From Clostridia bacterium (GTDB lineage Bacteria; Bacillota_A; Clostridia; Oscillospirales; CAG-272): a stretch of DNA of 64,000 nt. The position numbers were made by a program, and so were the translations under genes. Below the pieces are notes generated by a model that was not told the DNA's origin, ran no database searches, and worked only from the letters and a program-made list of their open reading frames with translations. Every line of letters begins with the position of its first letter. Position 1 is the stretch's first letter. Positions 15,781 to 24,087 of this stretch are shown one piece after another. The stretch covers positions 1 through 64,000 of the forward strand of contig JAFUJS010000015.1 in assembly GCA_017468115.1 (NCBI GenBank), in the 5' to 3' direction.

Positions 15781-16568
15781 GGTGTGTACTTGTAACAGGT
15801 GCCTATGGCGGCATGGGCAAGGCAACTATTTCGGAGCTTAAGGCGCAGGGCTATTTGGTTTTTGCCCTTGATAAAAGGGTAGCGGAGCCTGAGGAGAATA
15901 TTATTCCTATTGAGGTTGACTTAATAGATAGTAAAAGCGTTGAAAAGGCATTTGACATCGTAAGAAAAACCACAGACCGGCTGTATTCCATAATCCATTT
16001 CGCAGGTGTTTATATGCTAGACTCCCTTGTGGAAACGGACGAGGACGAGTTCCGCAGAATTTTTGATATAAATCTTTACGGCGCATATCTTGTAAATAAG
16101 ACCTTTTTGCCGCTTCTTGAAAGGGGTAGCCGTATTCTTATTACCACAAGCGAGCTAGCTCCCCTTGACCCCTTACCCTTCACAGGCATATATGCCGTAA
16201 CCAAGGGTGCGCTTGATAAATATGCATACTCTCTTCGCATGGAGCTTCAGCTCCTTGGTATATCTGTTTCCGTGCTTCGTGCAGGGGCGGTTAAAACTAA
16301 TATGCTTGGTGTCTCAACCGATGCGCTGGAGCGCTTTTGTAATAAAACCAACCTATATACCTGCAACGCAGAGCGCTTTAGGAAAATAGTAAATAGCGTA
16401 GAGGCAAGGAGTATACCTGCAAAAAAGCTTGCCCAAAGGGCAGTGAGAATTATAAAAAAGAAAAAACCTGCCTTTCAATACAGCATAAACAGAAATCCGC
16501 TTTTGCTTATGCTAAATGCTCTTCCCAAAAGCATGCAGCTTTGGGTTATTCGGCAGGTTCTTAAATAA
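15777..16568 (+). CDS. Short-chain dehydrogenase/reductase (SDR)
   Basis: 263 residues, Rossmann fold with TGAYGGMG (residues 7-14) for NAD(P), an HFAG-like strand, catalytic Ser in TTSELAPL and the YAVTK active site, then a proline-poor C-terminal extension (IIKKKKPAFQYSINRNPLLLMLNALPK) resembling the membrane-facing tail of lipid-active SDRs. The start overlaps the racemase stop. Oxidation of the D- or L-hydroxy acid made by the racemase would be logical but is inferred only from position. A strong terminator follows. Confidence 0.87.
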   Translation: MRCVLVTGAYGGMGKATISELKAQGYLVFALDKRVAEPEENIIPIEVDLIDSKSVEKAFDIVRKTTDRLYSIIHFAGVYMLDSLVETDEDEFRRIFDINLYGAYLVNKTFLPLLERGSRILITTSELAPLDPLPFTGIYAVTKGALDKYAYSLRMELQLLGISVSVLRAGAVKTNMLGVSTDALERFCNKTNLYTCNAERFRKIVNSVEARSIPAKKLAQRAVRIIKKKKPAFQYSINRNPLLLMLNALPKSMQLWVIRQVLK

Positions 16569-16571
16569 ACA

Positions 16572-16599
16572 AAAAAGCAGACCGTTTGGTCTGCTTTTT
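16572..16599 (+). terminator. Terminator of the larA operon
   Basis: Twelve-base stem AAAAAGCAGACC/GGTCTGCTTTTT with a GTTT loop; strong intrinsic terminator. Confidence 0.9.
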
Positions 16600-16616
16600 A
16601 TGTATGAAAAAATTAA

Positions 16617-16925
16617 TTAGTCGTTGTTTTCCTCTGCCTTTGCTTCTTCAGCCGGAGCGTCCTTAATAACGCCAACAAACTTAAGAATGGAAACAACGAT
16701 ACCACCTGTGCAGTAGATATCAACAATTGTTGTGATAGCCCAAAGAACTACGCCAACAATAGGTCCAACAACCTCGATACCACCAACAAGAGCGTTTGTT
16801 ACACCGCTGATAACAGCCATGATAATGCCGATAACAACGTAAACAACAAGTGTGATAACAAAAGGCTTAACAACCTTTTTCTCAAGCTTGAACGAAGCAG
16901 GATAAAGCTTTCTTAGAAAATCCAT
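16617..16925 (-). CDS. Small membrane protein of unknown function
   Basis: 102 residues with two hydrophobic segments (about 22-50 and 58-85) and an acidic C-terminal tail (APAEEAKAEENND). The N-terminus MDFLRKLYPASFKLEKK is basic and presumably cytoplasmic. It resembles small conserved Clostridia membrane proteins but I cannot assign a function. AGGAGAAAT precedes the ATG and a good promoter lies just upstream; the gene appears monocistronic. Codon use is biased to frequent codons, suggesting substantial expression. Confidence 0.75.
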   Translation of the reverse strand: MDFLRKLYPASFKLEKKVVKPFVITLVVYVVIGIIMAVISGVTNALVGGIEVVGPIVGVVLWAITTIVDIYCTGGIVVSILKFVGVIKDAPAEEAKAEENND

Positions 16926-16970
16926 AATATTTCTCCTTTTCTTATATGAGTTGGTTTTCCCAACAAGGGT

Positions 16971-16999
16971 ATTATAGCACCATCAAGAGTAAAATTCAA
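16971..16999 (-). promoter_or_regulatory. Promoter of the small membrane protein
   Basis: Minus strand TTGAAT, 17 bases, TATAAT, about 45 bases before the ATG. Confidence 0.75.
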
Positions 17000-17009
17000 G
17001 GTAAAATGA

Positions 17010-17039
17010 AAAAAAGCCACATTAATTTGTGGCTTTTTT
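17010..17039 (-). terminator. Terminator of the SpoT-like gene
   Basis: Stem AAAAAAGCCAC/GTGGCTTTTTT with an eight-base loop, T-rich on the minus strand; lies 23 bases after the stop codon. Confidence 0.85.
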
Positions 17040-17061
17040 GCTTTTATCGACACGTCTCGGG

Positions 17062-18564
17062 CTATTTTTCGCTTTTTTCTTTGATATCAGCATTGTCTTT
17101 TTTAGCTTCCATCTGCTGCTTGAACACCTCTACAAGCCTGTTTCTTGCAGTTTTCGTCTCTAAAATAGGGAACCAGTCAAGACGGGCTGTGCAGTAATCA
17201 GCACGCAGAATTTTCACGTGGTCATCCTGCTCAAGCACGTGATCAATCTCAACTCTGATGCCGTTTACCTCTGCACCTAAAAAGCTGGCGCCAATTTCCT
17301 GATTTAGCATAAAGGCAAAGTCAAGAACCGTGCTGCCCTTTTCAATTTCCATTGCACGTCCGTCACGGGTAAAGACCTGAATTTTTCTCTCAGGTGGCAA
17401 AAGTGCCATAAGCGAGAGCTTAATGTCGGGCTGCTTTGTAAGCGTGTTTCTAAAGTCCTCGGTTGATATCCAAACTCTTACACGGTTGTTATAATTATCA
17501 ACCACGTCCATATAAACCACCTCGGTGGTTCTTATTCTGTCAGCCTTGCCCTCACCATCAACAGAGATTATGCCTTCGTCAATCAGCGGCTGGCATATTT
17601 TTATAAACTGTGTAAACAAGGATTCACGTGTAGGATTAAGAATCTTCAGGTACAAAACAGCGTAAGGGCGATAGCCGTAGAAGGAGAATAGGTCGGGTCT
17701 GTTTAGGTTAACCTGTGTGCCCAGAGATTTGATCTGCTTTGCCACAAATACAGGGGGAGGTGTCTCGATTTTGCCATCTGCACCCTCTAAAACAGCCTTG
17801 TCCTTACAACAGACTTTAATTGCGCCAAAGGTTTTGTTCAGGGTTTTTCTCGAGTTCTGAACAAAGGCTGAAAGCTGCTCGCTGATATTTGCGTGGTGCC
17901 TTGGGCTTTGCGCCATCATACAGGCATCAATCAGCTCATCGGCAATAGAGTTACAGCCCATGCGCCTTGCAAGGGGTATTAAAACGCTTTTTGTGTGAGC
18001 AACATTTTTTTCGATTCTGTCCTGGTCCATCTTCTGGCAGGTGCGCAGGTTATGAAGCCTATCGGCAAATTTGATATAAAGCGCCGCCTTATGCTTTTCG
18101 GTTGCGTTAAGAAGCCTTTCGTCAGTTAGCTGGCTTGAGTACCTTCTTGTGCTTAGGTCCAAGGGGTCATCAGTTGCCTCGATCCTTGTTACAGCACGGA
18201 CATAGGCGCAAACTGTTTTGTTAAAGTCCTCTTCCATTTTCTTAAAGGTGTAGCCCGTCTTGTCCTCAACGGTGTCGTGTAGCAAGGATGCCACAAGCAC
18301 GTTTGTGTCAAGAAAACCATCGTAGCAAAGCTTTTGACAAACGGCAAGTGGGTGTATAAGATATAAATCTCCGGATATTCTAAGTGCGTTTTTGTGGTAA
18401 AACTTAGCCACGTCCCAAGCTTTTTTTAGAATTTCTATATTCAATGTGGCGGTAGTGTCGTCCCTTTGAAGAATGGACTCTATCTGATTTATAAGACCCT
18501 CAAATTGATTATCAACCTTCTTGAAGGGCTCATTTTCTTGTGGGCTAAGAGTGTAATTGTTCAT
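17062..18564 (-). CDS. SpoT-like (p)ppGpp hydrolase-type protein, HD plus TGS, synthetase region degenerate
   Basis: 500 residues. The HD hydrolase domain is intact: GDLYLIHPLAV (His71), LLHDTVED (His96, Asp97, Glu100-Asp101) and KFADRLHNLRT (Asp168, Asn172). A TGS domain is recognisable at about 412-472 (KIQVFTRDGR..E...GSTVLDFAF). The region between (about 220-405) lacks the RelA/SpoT synthetase signatures such as the G-R-x-K-x-x-x-S motif and GYxSxH, and there is no ACT domain. Predicted to degrade alarmone or a related nucleotide rather than make it. It lies 20 bases after the XRE gene, likely the same transcript; RBS AAGGAGG. Confidence 0.8.
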   Translation of the reverse strand: MNNYTLSPQENEPFKKVDNQFEGLINQIESILQRDDTTATLNIEILKKAWDVAKFYHKNALRISGDLYLIHPLAVCQKLCYDGFLDTNVLVASLLHDTVEDKTGYTFKKMEEDFNKTVCAYVRAVTRIEATDDPLDLSTRRYSSQLTDERLLNATEKHKAALYIKFADRLHNLRTCQKMDQDRIEKNVAHTKSVLIPLARRMGCNSIADELIDACMMAQSPRHHANISEQLSAFVQNSRKTLNKTFGAIKVCCKDKAVLEGADGKIETPPPVFVAKQIKSLGTQVNLNRPDLFSFYGYRPYAVLYLKILNPTRESLFTQFIKICQPLIDEGIISVDGEGKADRIRTTEVVYMDVVDNYNNRVRVWISTEDFRNTLTKQPDIKLSLMALLPPERKIQVFTRDGRAMEIEKGSTVLDFAFMLNQEIGASFLGAEVNGIRVEIDHVLEQDDHVKILRADYCTARLDWFPILETKTARNRLVEVFKQQMEAKKDNADIKEKSEK

Positions 18565-18584
18565 AAAGAGCCTCCTTAATAAAG

Positions 18585-19652
18585 TTAATTATTGTAGGTT
18601 TTTAAGTAACGGTATAAAAACTGGTCGCCCTCCTCGAGAAGCGAGAAAAGCTGGGAGCAGTTGTTTGTCAGCTCCTCAAGAATACATTTGTTTATATGGC
18701 TTTTTAAGAGAATTGAACGGTCCTCAAGTGGGTAATTCGGGTTAGCCATAAGCTCATCGTATCTTTTCATTATTTTGTTCGTTGCCTTATCGGCTGAAAA
18801 ATTTTGGTTAGGCTTAAGTAGCTTTTTCATAATGTCCTGCTTGCCGTATTCGTCAAGGGTAACTCTTGAAAGAAGAACAAGCTGTGCGCAGGGGGATTTC
18901 TTTATGCCACGGGAAAGAGAGGAGCTAAGTGCGCCGCTACCAAGAAACGGGGTCATCTCGTCCGGGTTAAAGCCCATAAGCTGCGCATTGTCGCAAGGGA
19001 AAAGACGGGTGTCCCCTTCGCCTGATTTTTGATAGCCCTTTAGGTTGATTGAATAAAATTTACCCTTTTGCAAAAGGCTGAAATCTCCAAGATAGTAGCA
19101 GCCCTTTTCACAAAACAAATTTCTTACCCCAACATTGTCCCCACGGGAAAGTGCAAGGGTTGCCCCTGCCTTAAGGTCAGCCATCTCTCCCTCGTCCTTA
19201 AGGGAAAAGCAGGCATATGCCTCATAGGAGCTGGCGGTATGACGGTTTCCGCCGTTTTTAACGATGGCAAGAGTGCCAAAGGAAAGCTCCGGCTGGTCGC
19301 TGTACTGAGTGGAATATGTAAAAAGCTTGCTGGTGGTTATGTAATAAAGGGCATAAATTCCCACAAACTTGTCGTACTCGTCAATATGTATGCCCTCAAG
19401 CTCATAAGCAGAGTCGGGGCTAAAGCTGGGGGACAAAAATAGGTCCATCGGTATACCGAAATGCGTGCACAAATAGTTAAGAGAAATAACGTCGGGTATA
19501 CTGTCGCTCAGCTCGCTTACATAGTTATTAATAGTAGACTTTGTGGTGATGTTCATAATCCTGCCAAGCTCCACCTGGCTAAGATTTTTTGCGTCCATAA
19601 GCTTATTTAGGTTTTTCTTTATAATCAATCTCAAATCCGTGTTGCGAACCAT
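18585..19652 (-). CDS. XRE-family transcriptional regulator with large C-terminal domain
   Basis: 355 residues. Residues 6-75 form a Cro/CI-type helix-turn-helix (LNKLMDAKNLSQVELGRIMN, then TTKSTINNYVSE as recognition helix and a tail naming a dimerisation helix). The remaining 280 residues contain no motif I recognise; a segment of alternating strands (about 95-220) could be a ligand-sensing or peptidase-like domain. The upstream region holds a promoter and the perfect palindrome TGAACTTAAGTTCA, suggesting autoregulation. It is followed closely by the SpoT-like gene, so the regulator may set alarmone hydrolase level. Confidence 0.75.
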   Translation of the reverse strand: MVRNTDLRLIIKKNLNKLMDAKNLSQVELGRIMNITTKSTINNYVSELSDSIPDVISLNYLCTHFGIPMDLFLSPSFSPDSAYELEGIHIDEYDKFVGIYALYYITTSKLFTYSTQYSDQPELSFGTLAIVKNGGNRHTASSYEAYACFSLKDEGEMADLKAGATLALSRGDNVGVRNLFCEKGCYYLGDFSLLQKGKFYSINLKGYQKSGEGDTRLFPCDNAQLMGFNPDEMTPFLGSGALSSSLSRGIKKSPCAQLVLLSRVTLDEYGKQDIMKKLLKPNQNFSADKATNKIMKRYDELMANPNYPLEDRSILLKSHINKCILEELTNNCSQLFSLLEEGDQFLYRYLKTYNN

Positions 19653-19682
19653 AAAAAGCCTCCTTCAAAATTCTTCATAATA

Positions 19683-19711
19683 ATACTACCATATATTTTA
19701 TATTTAGTCAA
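19683..19711 (-). promoter_or_regulatory. Promoter of the XRE-SpoT-like operon
   Basis: Minus strand TTGACT, 17 bases, TAGTAT, about 30 bases before the XRE start codon. Confidence 0.7.
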
Positions 19712-19720
19712 TAACAAAAA

Positions 19721-19734
19721 TGAACTTAAGTTCA
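19721..19734. promoter_or_regulatory. 14-bp perfect palindrome, likely operator
   Basis: TGAACTTAAGTTCA lies 10 bases upstream of the XRE -35 box, and a further TTCAAATTCATTCAA-type half-site run follows. Position suits autoregulation by the XRE protein, which is inferred. Confidence 0.55.
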
Positions 19735-20093
19735 AATTCATTCAAGGGATTATAGCTTGAAAATAACCGGAATGCGCTAAAAAATCAGCAGGAATTATCA
19801 AAAAACGTCCTTTTGGCACAAGGATTTTTCCGAAACATAGATTTTTGTGGCGGTCAAAAAACGACAAAAAGCTCAAAAAATAAGAAAAGTTCAAAAAAAT
19901 GTACCAAAATTCTGTTTTACTAACGCAATGTTAGTTAAATATTTCCAATTTTAGAGATATTATACATATGCGAGATGACGATGGCTTGGCGGAATTTCCA
20001 CCTGCTGTCGTCTGACTACGCTATATCAGCTATGAATGCTTGGCTCTTCATAGCTTCCAATATATAAATTCGTAAGAAAAGAGGTAAAAGAAA
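19735..20093. other. Long intergenic leader with inverted repeats
   Basis: No gene is seen. The stretch is AT-rich and contains ACTAAC-5 bases-GTTAGT (19919-19935, TetR-like spacing), then a structured segment at 19977-20055: GACGA/TCGTC arms at 19977-20012 and a perfect nine-base hairpin AGCTATGAA/TTCATAGCT (20028-20055). The latter would lie in the leader RNA of the gene at 20094. No known riboswitch class was recognised. Confidence 0.5.
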
Positions 20094-20825
20094 ATGAAAC
20101 AAACAAATTACGAGCTTTACAGAAAATATTTTTCAACTACAACAGGTCGTTTTTATACAGAAGAGGAAAGCTATAAGCTCCTTAATCTATTTGCAAGAGG
20201 CGAGGGTATTAAGGAGGGCACAGAGGCATTTGACCGAGTACATAAAACCGTGCTTATGGTAGAGGACGAGCGTATAGACAACCTAACCAGCAGCAAAAAC
20301 TACGCACTGCTTACAAGCATGCTTGGTCTTGACGAGGAGCAAATAACTGCTGCCGATGCTCTTAATTCTTGCTTCGAGGCAATAAAGAGAGAGAACAAGC
20401 CCCTGTTTACCGATAGCGTTGAGTGGAGGGTAAGCGTGTTTGGAAGGGCGCCACAAACAATGGAGTCCAAATTGGAAACAGCCTACATAAATTACAGCGC
20501 AGGAAGGACAGCTGAGGCAATAGAGGGCTTTTCCAAGCTGGTTGAAATCGGCTCAATAGATGCGCTGGAGCACCTTAGCGTAATACACTACGACAGAGGC
20601 GAGCTTGAGCAGGCATATTTCTATTCTTCTTTGCTCAAAAAAATATTAACCGAGGAGCTGGAGCTGGAGCTAAGTCCTTGGTTTGAGAAGGATAGAGAGG
20701 AGTGCTGCAAATACATATCAGAGGATAAAATCAAGGAGATAGACGAAAAAGTAAAGAGAGAAAAATCCTTTATGAAGCGTAACGGTATATCTCCTAAAAA
20801 CGTAATCAGCGGCTTTACCAGATAA
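20094..20825 (+). CDS. TPR/Sel1-like protein of unknown function
   Basis: 243 residues, mostly helical and acidic. Residues 125-185 (LETAYINYSAGRTAEAIEGF, then SIDALEHLSVIHYDRGELEQ) look like two tetratricopeptide-type helical hairpins. The basic C-terminus (KREKSFMKRNGISPKNVISG) is unstructured. It lies 12 bases before the VirD4-like ATPase gene with AAGGAGAAATAAC as ribosome site between them, so the two are coupled; a partner or adaptor role for the ATPase is plausible. RBS AGAGGTAAAAG precedes its own start. Confidence 0.75.
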   Translation: MKQTNYELYRKYFSTTTGRFYTEEESYKLLNLFARGEGIKEGTEAFDRVHKTVLMVEDERIDNLTSSKNYALLTSMLGLDEEQITAADALNSCFEAIKRENKPLFTDSVEWRVSVFGRAPQTMESKLETAYINYSAGRTAEAIEGFSKLVEIGSIDALEHLSVIHYDRGELEQAYFYSSLLKKILTEELELELSPWFEKDREECCKYISEDKIKEIDEKVKREKSFMKRNGISPKNVISGFTR

Positions 20826-20837
20826 GGAGAAATAACA

Positions 20838-22538
20838 ATGAATATAAACAATTCTATAAATATGTCCTTGGAGCATGAAAATCGCAAGTACCACGAGGAA
20901 TCTACCTGCACCCTATGCAAGCCCGATACAAAAATAAGAAACGGTGTATGGGTTGAGGCAAGTCAGGTACATACCCTTGAAAAAATGGGCTTGCCGGTGT
21001 TTTTTGACAAGGACGAGGACAAGGCACTTTTTGTGCCAATCTCCCATTGCCTGCTGACAGGAAGCACAGGAACAGGTAAGAGCGAGGTAGTAATAAAAAA
21101 TATACTTGCTCTAAACTCCCAAATGAAGGATGAATTAAAGCCGTCCTTTTTGGTAACAGACCTTAAGGGAGATATCTCGGTGCAGCTTGGCGAGCATCTT
21201 AAGAAAAACGGCTACGAGGTAAGAATACTTGATATGCAAAACTCCTTCAGGAGCGCAAGGTATAACTTCCTTAGCCAAATCTACGATGACTATCACGACG
21301 CAAGAAGGATAAAAAACCTTCTTGATGCAGACCTGATAGACTCATCCTACGACGGAGCAAAATATAACTCAAAGGAAGAGGCAAGGGCAGAGGCAAACGT
21401 AAAATACCTAAATCTTATGGAGGGCGTTGAAAGGTCAATAGCCGACATAGCCCACATAATAATCCCCGTATTAGACCCCGACGACAAAAGCTGGGTGGAC
21501 GGCGCAAGAACAATGTTCTCAGCCCTTGCAAGAACACTTCTTTACGACTCCGAAAATCCACAAAATATGCTGACAAGAAAGAAATTTACCATAGCAAATC
21601 TTATAAGGGCATCCTTTTCAACAGAGGAGGATTTTGAAAATCTTATAGATTGGCTTACTCGTGCAGAGCATATACTTTGTGTAAAAAGTGCCCTTGCCGC
21701 AAACTATCGCTTAAGGGCAAGAAACACAAGGGACGGCTATGCCAGCACACTAAACACCGCACTTAGCGAGTATGCAAGCAACTCAATCAGCGCAATAACA
21801 GAAAGCTCCAAGGACTTAGACCTTCGTCAAATTGCAAACAGCGAAAAGCCCTATGCAATCTTCGTAATAACAGACGACCGTCAAAAGACCACAAACAGCA
21901 TCTGCATGATGTTTATAAACGACCTGATAAACGAGCTTATAACAGCGGCAGACAAAAGGGATGAAAAGTGCCTGCCAAGGGACTTTATATTTCTTGCTGA
22001 CGAGTTTGCAAACATGCCCAAGATGCCAAATGTTGAAAACAAAATAACAACCCTGCGTTCAAGAAAAATATGGATGCTGATGGCAATACAGTCAAAGCAA
22101 CAGCTAGATATGGTTTACGGCAAGGAAACTAGCGCCGTAATCAGCGACAACTGCGACCTTCATCTTTTTGTCGGCTGTAACAACGACGAAACAAAGGAGG
22201 ATTTTGCACGCTCAATGGGTAACAAAATAGGCACTAAAACATCCTTTCAAATCTCAAACGATGGAAGTGTTAGCGCCTCAAAGTTCTCCGAAAACGTGCC
22301 GGTTGTAAGAAAGAGCGACCTTGATAATTTGACCTTGGGTCAGATATATGTAAGGTCAAGGCTGAGCCAAAATATGAAAAGCTATTTAACACCATTCTTT
22401 ATGCAGGAGCTATCAAAGGAGAAAAGTCCATATAAGCCACCCCTAAGAGTCTTTGACCCTGAGGCAAATGTGTACGACATACACGTAGTGCTAGAGAGGG
22501 AAAGACCCGAAAAGAATGGCTTTGACGACTTGTATTAA
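20838..22538 (+). CDS. Orphan VirD4/TraG-like ATPase
   Basis: 566 residues of P-loop ATPase: Walker A GSTGTGKS (75-82), DLKGDISVQLGEHL and a long helical middle, Walker B FIFLADEFANMPKM (about 380-393) and a following TTLRSRKIWMLMAIQSKQQL (the coupling-protein sensor region), then NCDLHLFVGCNNDET. This order is that of type IV coupling proteins (TraG/TraD/VirD4, TrwB) that hold or pump DNA. It lacks the N-terminal membrane helices of conjugative VirD4 proteins; a CTLC pair lies near residue 25 instead. No relaxase or other conjugation gene is nearby, so a non-conjugative role is possible. Confidence 0.8.
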   Translation: MNINNSINMSLEHENRKYHEESTCTLCKPDTKIRNGVWVEASQVHTLEKMGLPVFFDKDEDKALFVPISHCLLTGSTGTGKSEVVIKNILALNSQMKDELKPSFLVTDLKGDISVQLGEHLKKNGYEVRILDMQNSFRSARYNFLSQIYDDYHDARRIKNLLDADLIDSSYDGAKYNSKEEARAEANVKYLNLMEGVERSIADIAHIIIPVLDPDDKSWVDGARTMFSALARTLLYDSENPQNMLTRKKFTIANLIRASFSTEEDFENLIDWLTRAEHILCVKSALAANYRLRARNTRDGYASTLNTALSEYASNSISAITESSKDLDLRQIANSEKPYAIFVITDDRQKTTNSICMMFINDLINELITAADKRDEKCLPRDFIFLADEFANMPKMPNVENKITTLRSRKIWMLMAIQSKQQLDMVYGKETSAVISDNCDLHLFVGCNNDETKEDFARSMGNKIGTKTSFQISNDGSVSASKFSENVPVVRKSDLDNLTLGQIYVRSRLSQNMKSYLTPFFMQELSKEKSPYKPPLRVFDPEANVYDIHVVLERERPEKNGFDDLY

Positions 22539-22541
22539 GCT

Positions 22542-23222
22542 ATGATTTATATAACAGGAGACACTCACGGAGAGCAAGGTCGCTTTACGGAGCTTAATAT
22601 GTATGGCGAAAGTGGGTGGACAGAGAACGATATTTTAATTGTCTGTGGCGATTTTGGTTACCTGTTCACCAACCAAGCCTATGAACACGTTTTCTTAAAC
22701 GCCCTGGAGAAAAAGCCCTACACCATCTGCTTTTGCGACGGTAACCATGAAAATTTCCCTGCCATCAACGCCTATCCGAAAATTAAGTGGAATGGCGGCT
22801 ACGTGCACAAAATCAGAGAAAATATTTTCCACCTTACAAGAGGACAGGTTTTTGATATAATGGGCAAAAAATTCTTTGTTATGGGCGGTGGGTACAGCAT
22901 TGACAGATATATGCGCAAGGAGGGCTATTCCTACTGGCGTGAGGAAATGCCAAAAAATGAGGAATACAGGGAAGCTACCAAAAACCTAAAGGAATGTGAT
23001 TTCAAGGTTGACTACATAATCAGCCACACAGCGCCAAGGACTATTGTGCGTATGATGGGCAAATACTGCGACAACCACGAGGCAGAGCTAAACGGCTTTT
23101 TCGATTGGGTTGCACAGGAGGTGGAATTTAAGCGCTGGTTCTTTGGGCATTGGCACGCAGACAGGCTAATCGGCGGAAAATTCCGTGCCCTGTGGTTTGA
23201 TGTAATTCCACTTGAAAATTAG
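22542..23222 (+). CDS. Calcineurin-like metallophosphoesterase
   Basis: 226 residues with the metallophosphoesterase signature: GDTHGE (residues 6-11, D-x-H), CGDFGYLF (GDxG), CDGNHENFPA (GNHE), then SHTAPR and GHWHAD (GHxH). These bind two metals in protein phosphatases, nucleotidases and diadenosine hydrolases; the exact substrate is open. It starts 3 bases after the ATPase stop, making it part of the same operon. No signal peptide. Confidence 0.88.
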   Translation: MIYITGDTHGEQGRFTELNMYGESGWTENDILIVCGDFGYLFTNQAYEHVFLNALEKKPYTICFCDGNHENFPAINAYPKIKWNGGYVHKIRENIFHLTRGQVFDIMGKKFFVMGGGYSIDRYMRKEGYSYWREEMPKNEEYREATKNLKECDFKVDYIISHTAPRTIVRMMGKYCDNHEAELNGFFDWVAQEVEFKRWFFGHWHADRLIGGKFRALWFDVIPLEN

Positions 23223-23240
23223 CATTTGCTGTGCTATACT
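23212..23240 (+). promoter_or_regulatory. Promoter at the end of the phosphoesterase gene
   Basis: TTGAAA, 17 bases, TATACT. The start of transcription would be near 23247, upstream of the terminator-like hairpin at 23262. Confidence 0.7.
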
Positions 23241-23261
23241 ATCTATGTACGAATAGTAGAT

Positions 23262-23298
23262 AAGGCACTCTTCGTATAAGCGAAGGGCGCCTTTTTTT
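23262..23298 (+). terminator. Terminator/attenuator between promoter and next gene
   Basis: Two-part stem AAGGC...GCCTT and CTTCG/CGAAG with seven T, sitting between a good promoter and the ATG at 23314. TACGAA (23249-23254) is complementary to TTCGTA (23271-23276) and could form a competing antiterminator. It may also simply terminate the upstream operon. Confidence 0.65.
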
Positions 23299-23313
23299 AT
23301 AGGGAGAAGATAA

Positions 23314-24054
23314 ATGAGCGAGATAAATGAATCTAATGAAGCCAAGCGCCAAAGGCTCTTAGGCATTGAAAACGACAGTAAGATTCACGACGAAAACGAG
23401 GTTATTACAAAGACCAACAAGCTGGCAAACTTTTGGTTTAACCATAAGTGGAAGGTAATAATTATAGCATCAATAGCTATTATTTTGACAATCGGCATAA
23501 TTTGGATGGTTCAAAGACCTAAGTATGATATAGAGCTTGCTTATTTCGGACCGGTTTATATGCAATCACAGCAATTTGATGATGTAACTGCTGCATTGAC
23601 AGACGTTATGGACGACTTCGACGGGGACGGACAAAAGCTAATAAACCTTGTACCAACCACCTATCAGGGACAGGGGCATCTTGAAAATACTACCGAAAAC
23701 AAGGAGCTTTTTGGGCAGGTCCTTACAGAGCAGGCAAACATACAAGCGCTTGAGAGTATGAATTATCAGCTTGCATCAGGACAAATATGCCTGTTCATTA
23801 TTGATAAGGATATTTACGAAAAGGAGTATAAGGGTAGCTTTGCGCCCCTTACTGAGATTTTTGGGCAAAGACCTGACAGCGCCTACGACGGTTATAGCAT
23901 AGATTTGTCTAAGACCCAGCTTACAAAGAAATATCCTGCAACAGAGGATATATTCAAGGATTGCTTAATTTGTGTAAGGCAAAACGCAGTTGCCAAGGCA
24001 GAGTCCTATGAGCAGGCGGTGGCGCTTCTTAAGAAAATTGTAGAAATGAAATAA
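23314..24054 (+). CDS. Membrane-anchored protein of unknown function
   Basis: 246 residues: charged cytoplasmic N-terminus (1-45), one membrane helix (about 47-66: VIIIASIAIILTIGIIWMVQ), then an extracytoplasmic domain of about 175 residues. The latter has alternating alpha and beta segments (YDIELAYFGPVY, ICLFIIDKDIY) that resemble a small solute-binding-like or vWA-like fold, but I make no assignment. RBS GGGAGAAG is 5 bases before the ATG. Expression seems to require read-through of the hairpin at 23262-23298. A strong terminator follows, so the gene is alone. Confidence 0.7.
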   Translation: MSEINESNEAKRQRLLGIENDSKIHDENEVITKTNKLANFWFNHKWKVIIIASIAIILTIGIIWMVQRPKYDIELAYFGPVYMQSQQFDDVTAALTDVMDDFDGDGQKLINLVPTTYQGQGHLENTTENKELFGQVLTEQANIQALESMNYQLASGQICLFIIDKDIYEKEYKGSFAPLTEIFGQRPDSAYDGYSIDLSKTQLTKKYPATEDIFKDCLICVRQNAVAKAESYEQAVALLKKIVEMK

Positions 24055-24055
24055 T

Positions 24056-24087
24056 AAAAAGAGCAGAGAAATCTGCTCTTTTTTTAT
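24056..24087 (+). terminator. Terminator after the membrane-anchored protein
   Basis: Stem AAAAAGAGCAGA/TCTGCTCTTTTT with GAAA loop and T run. Confidence 0.9.
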
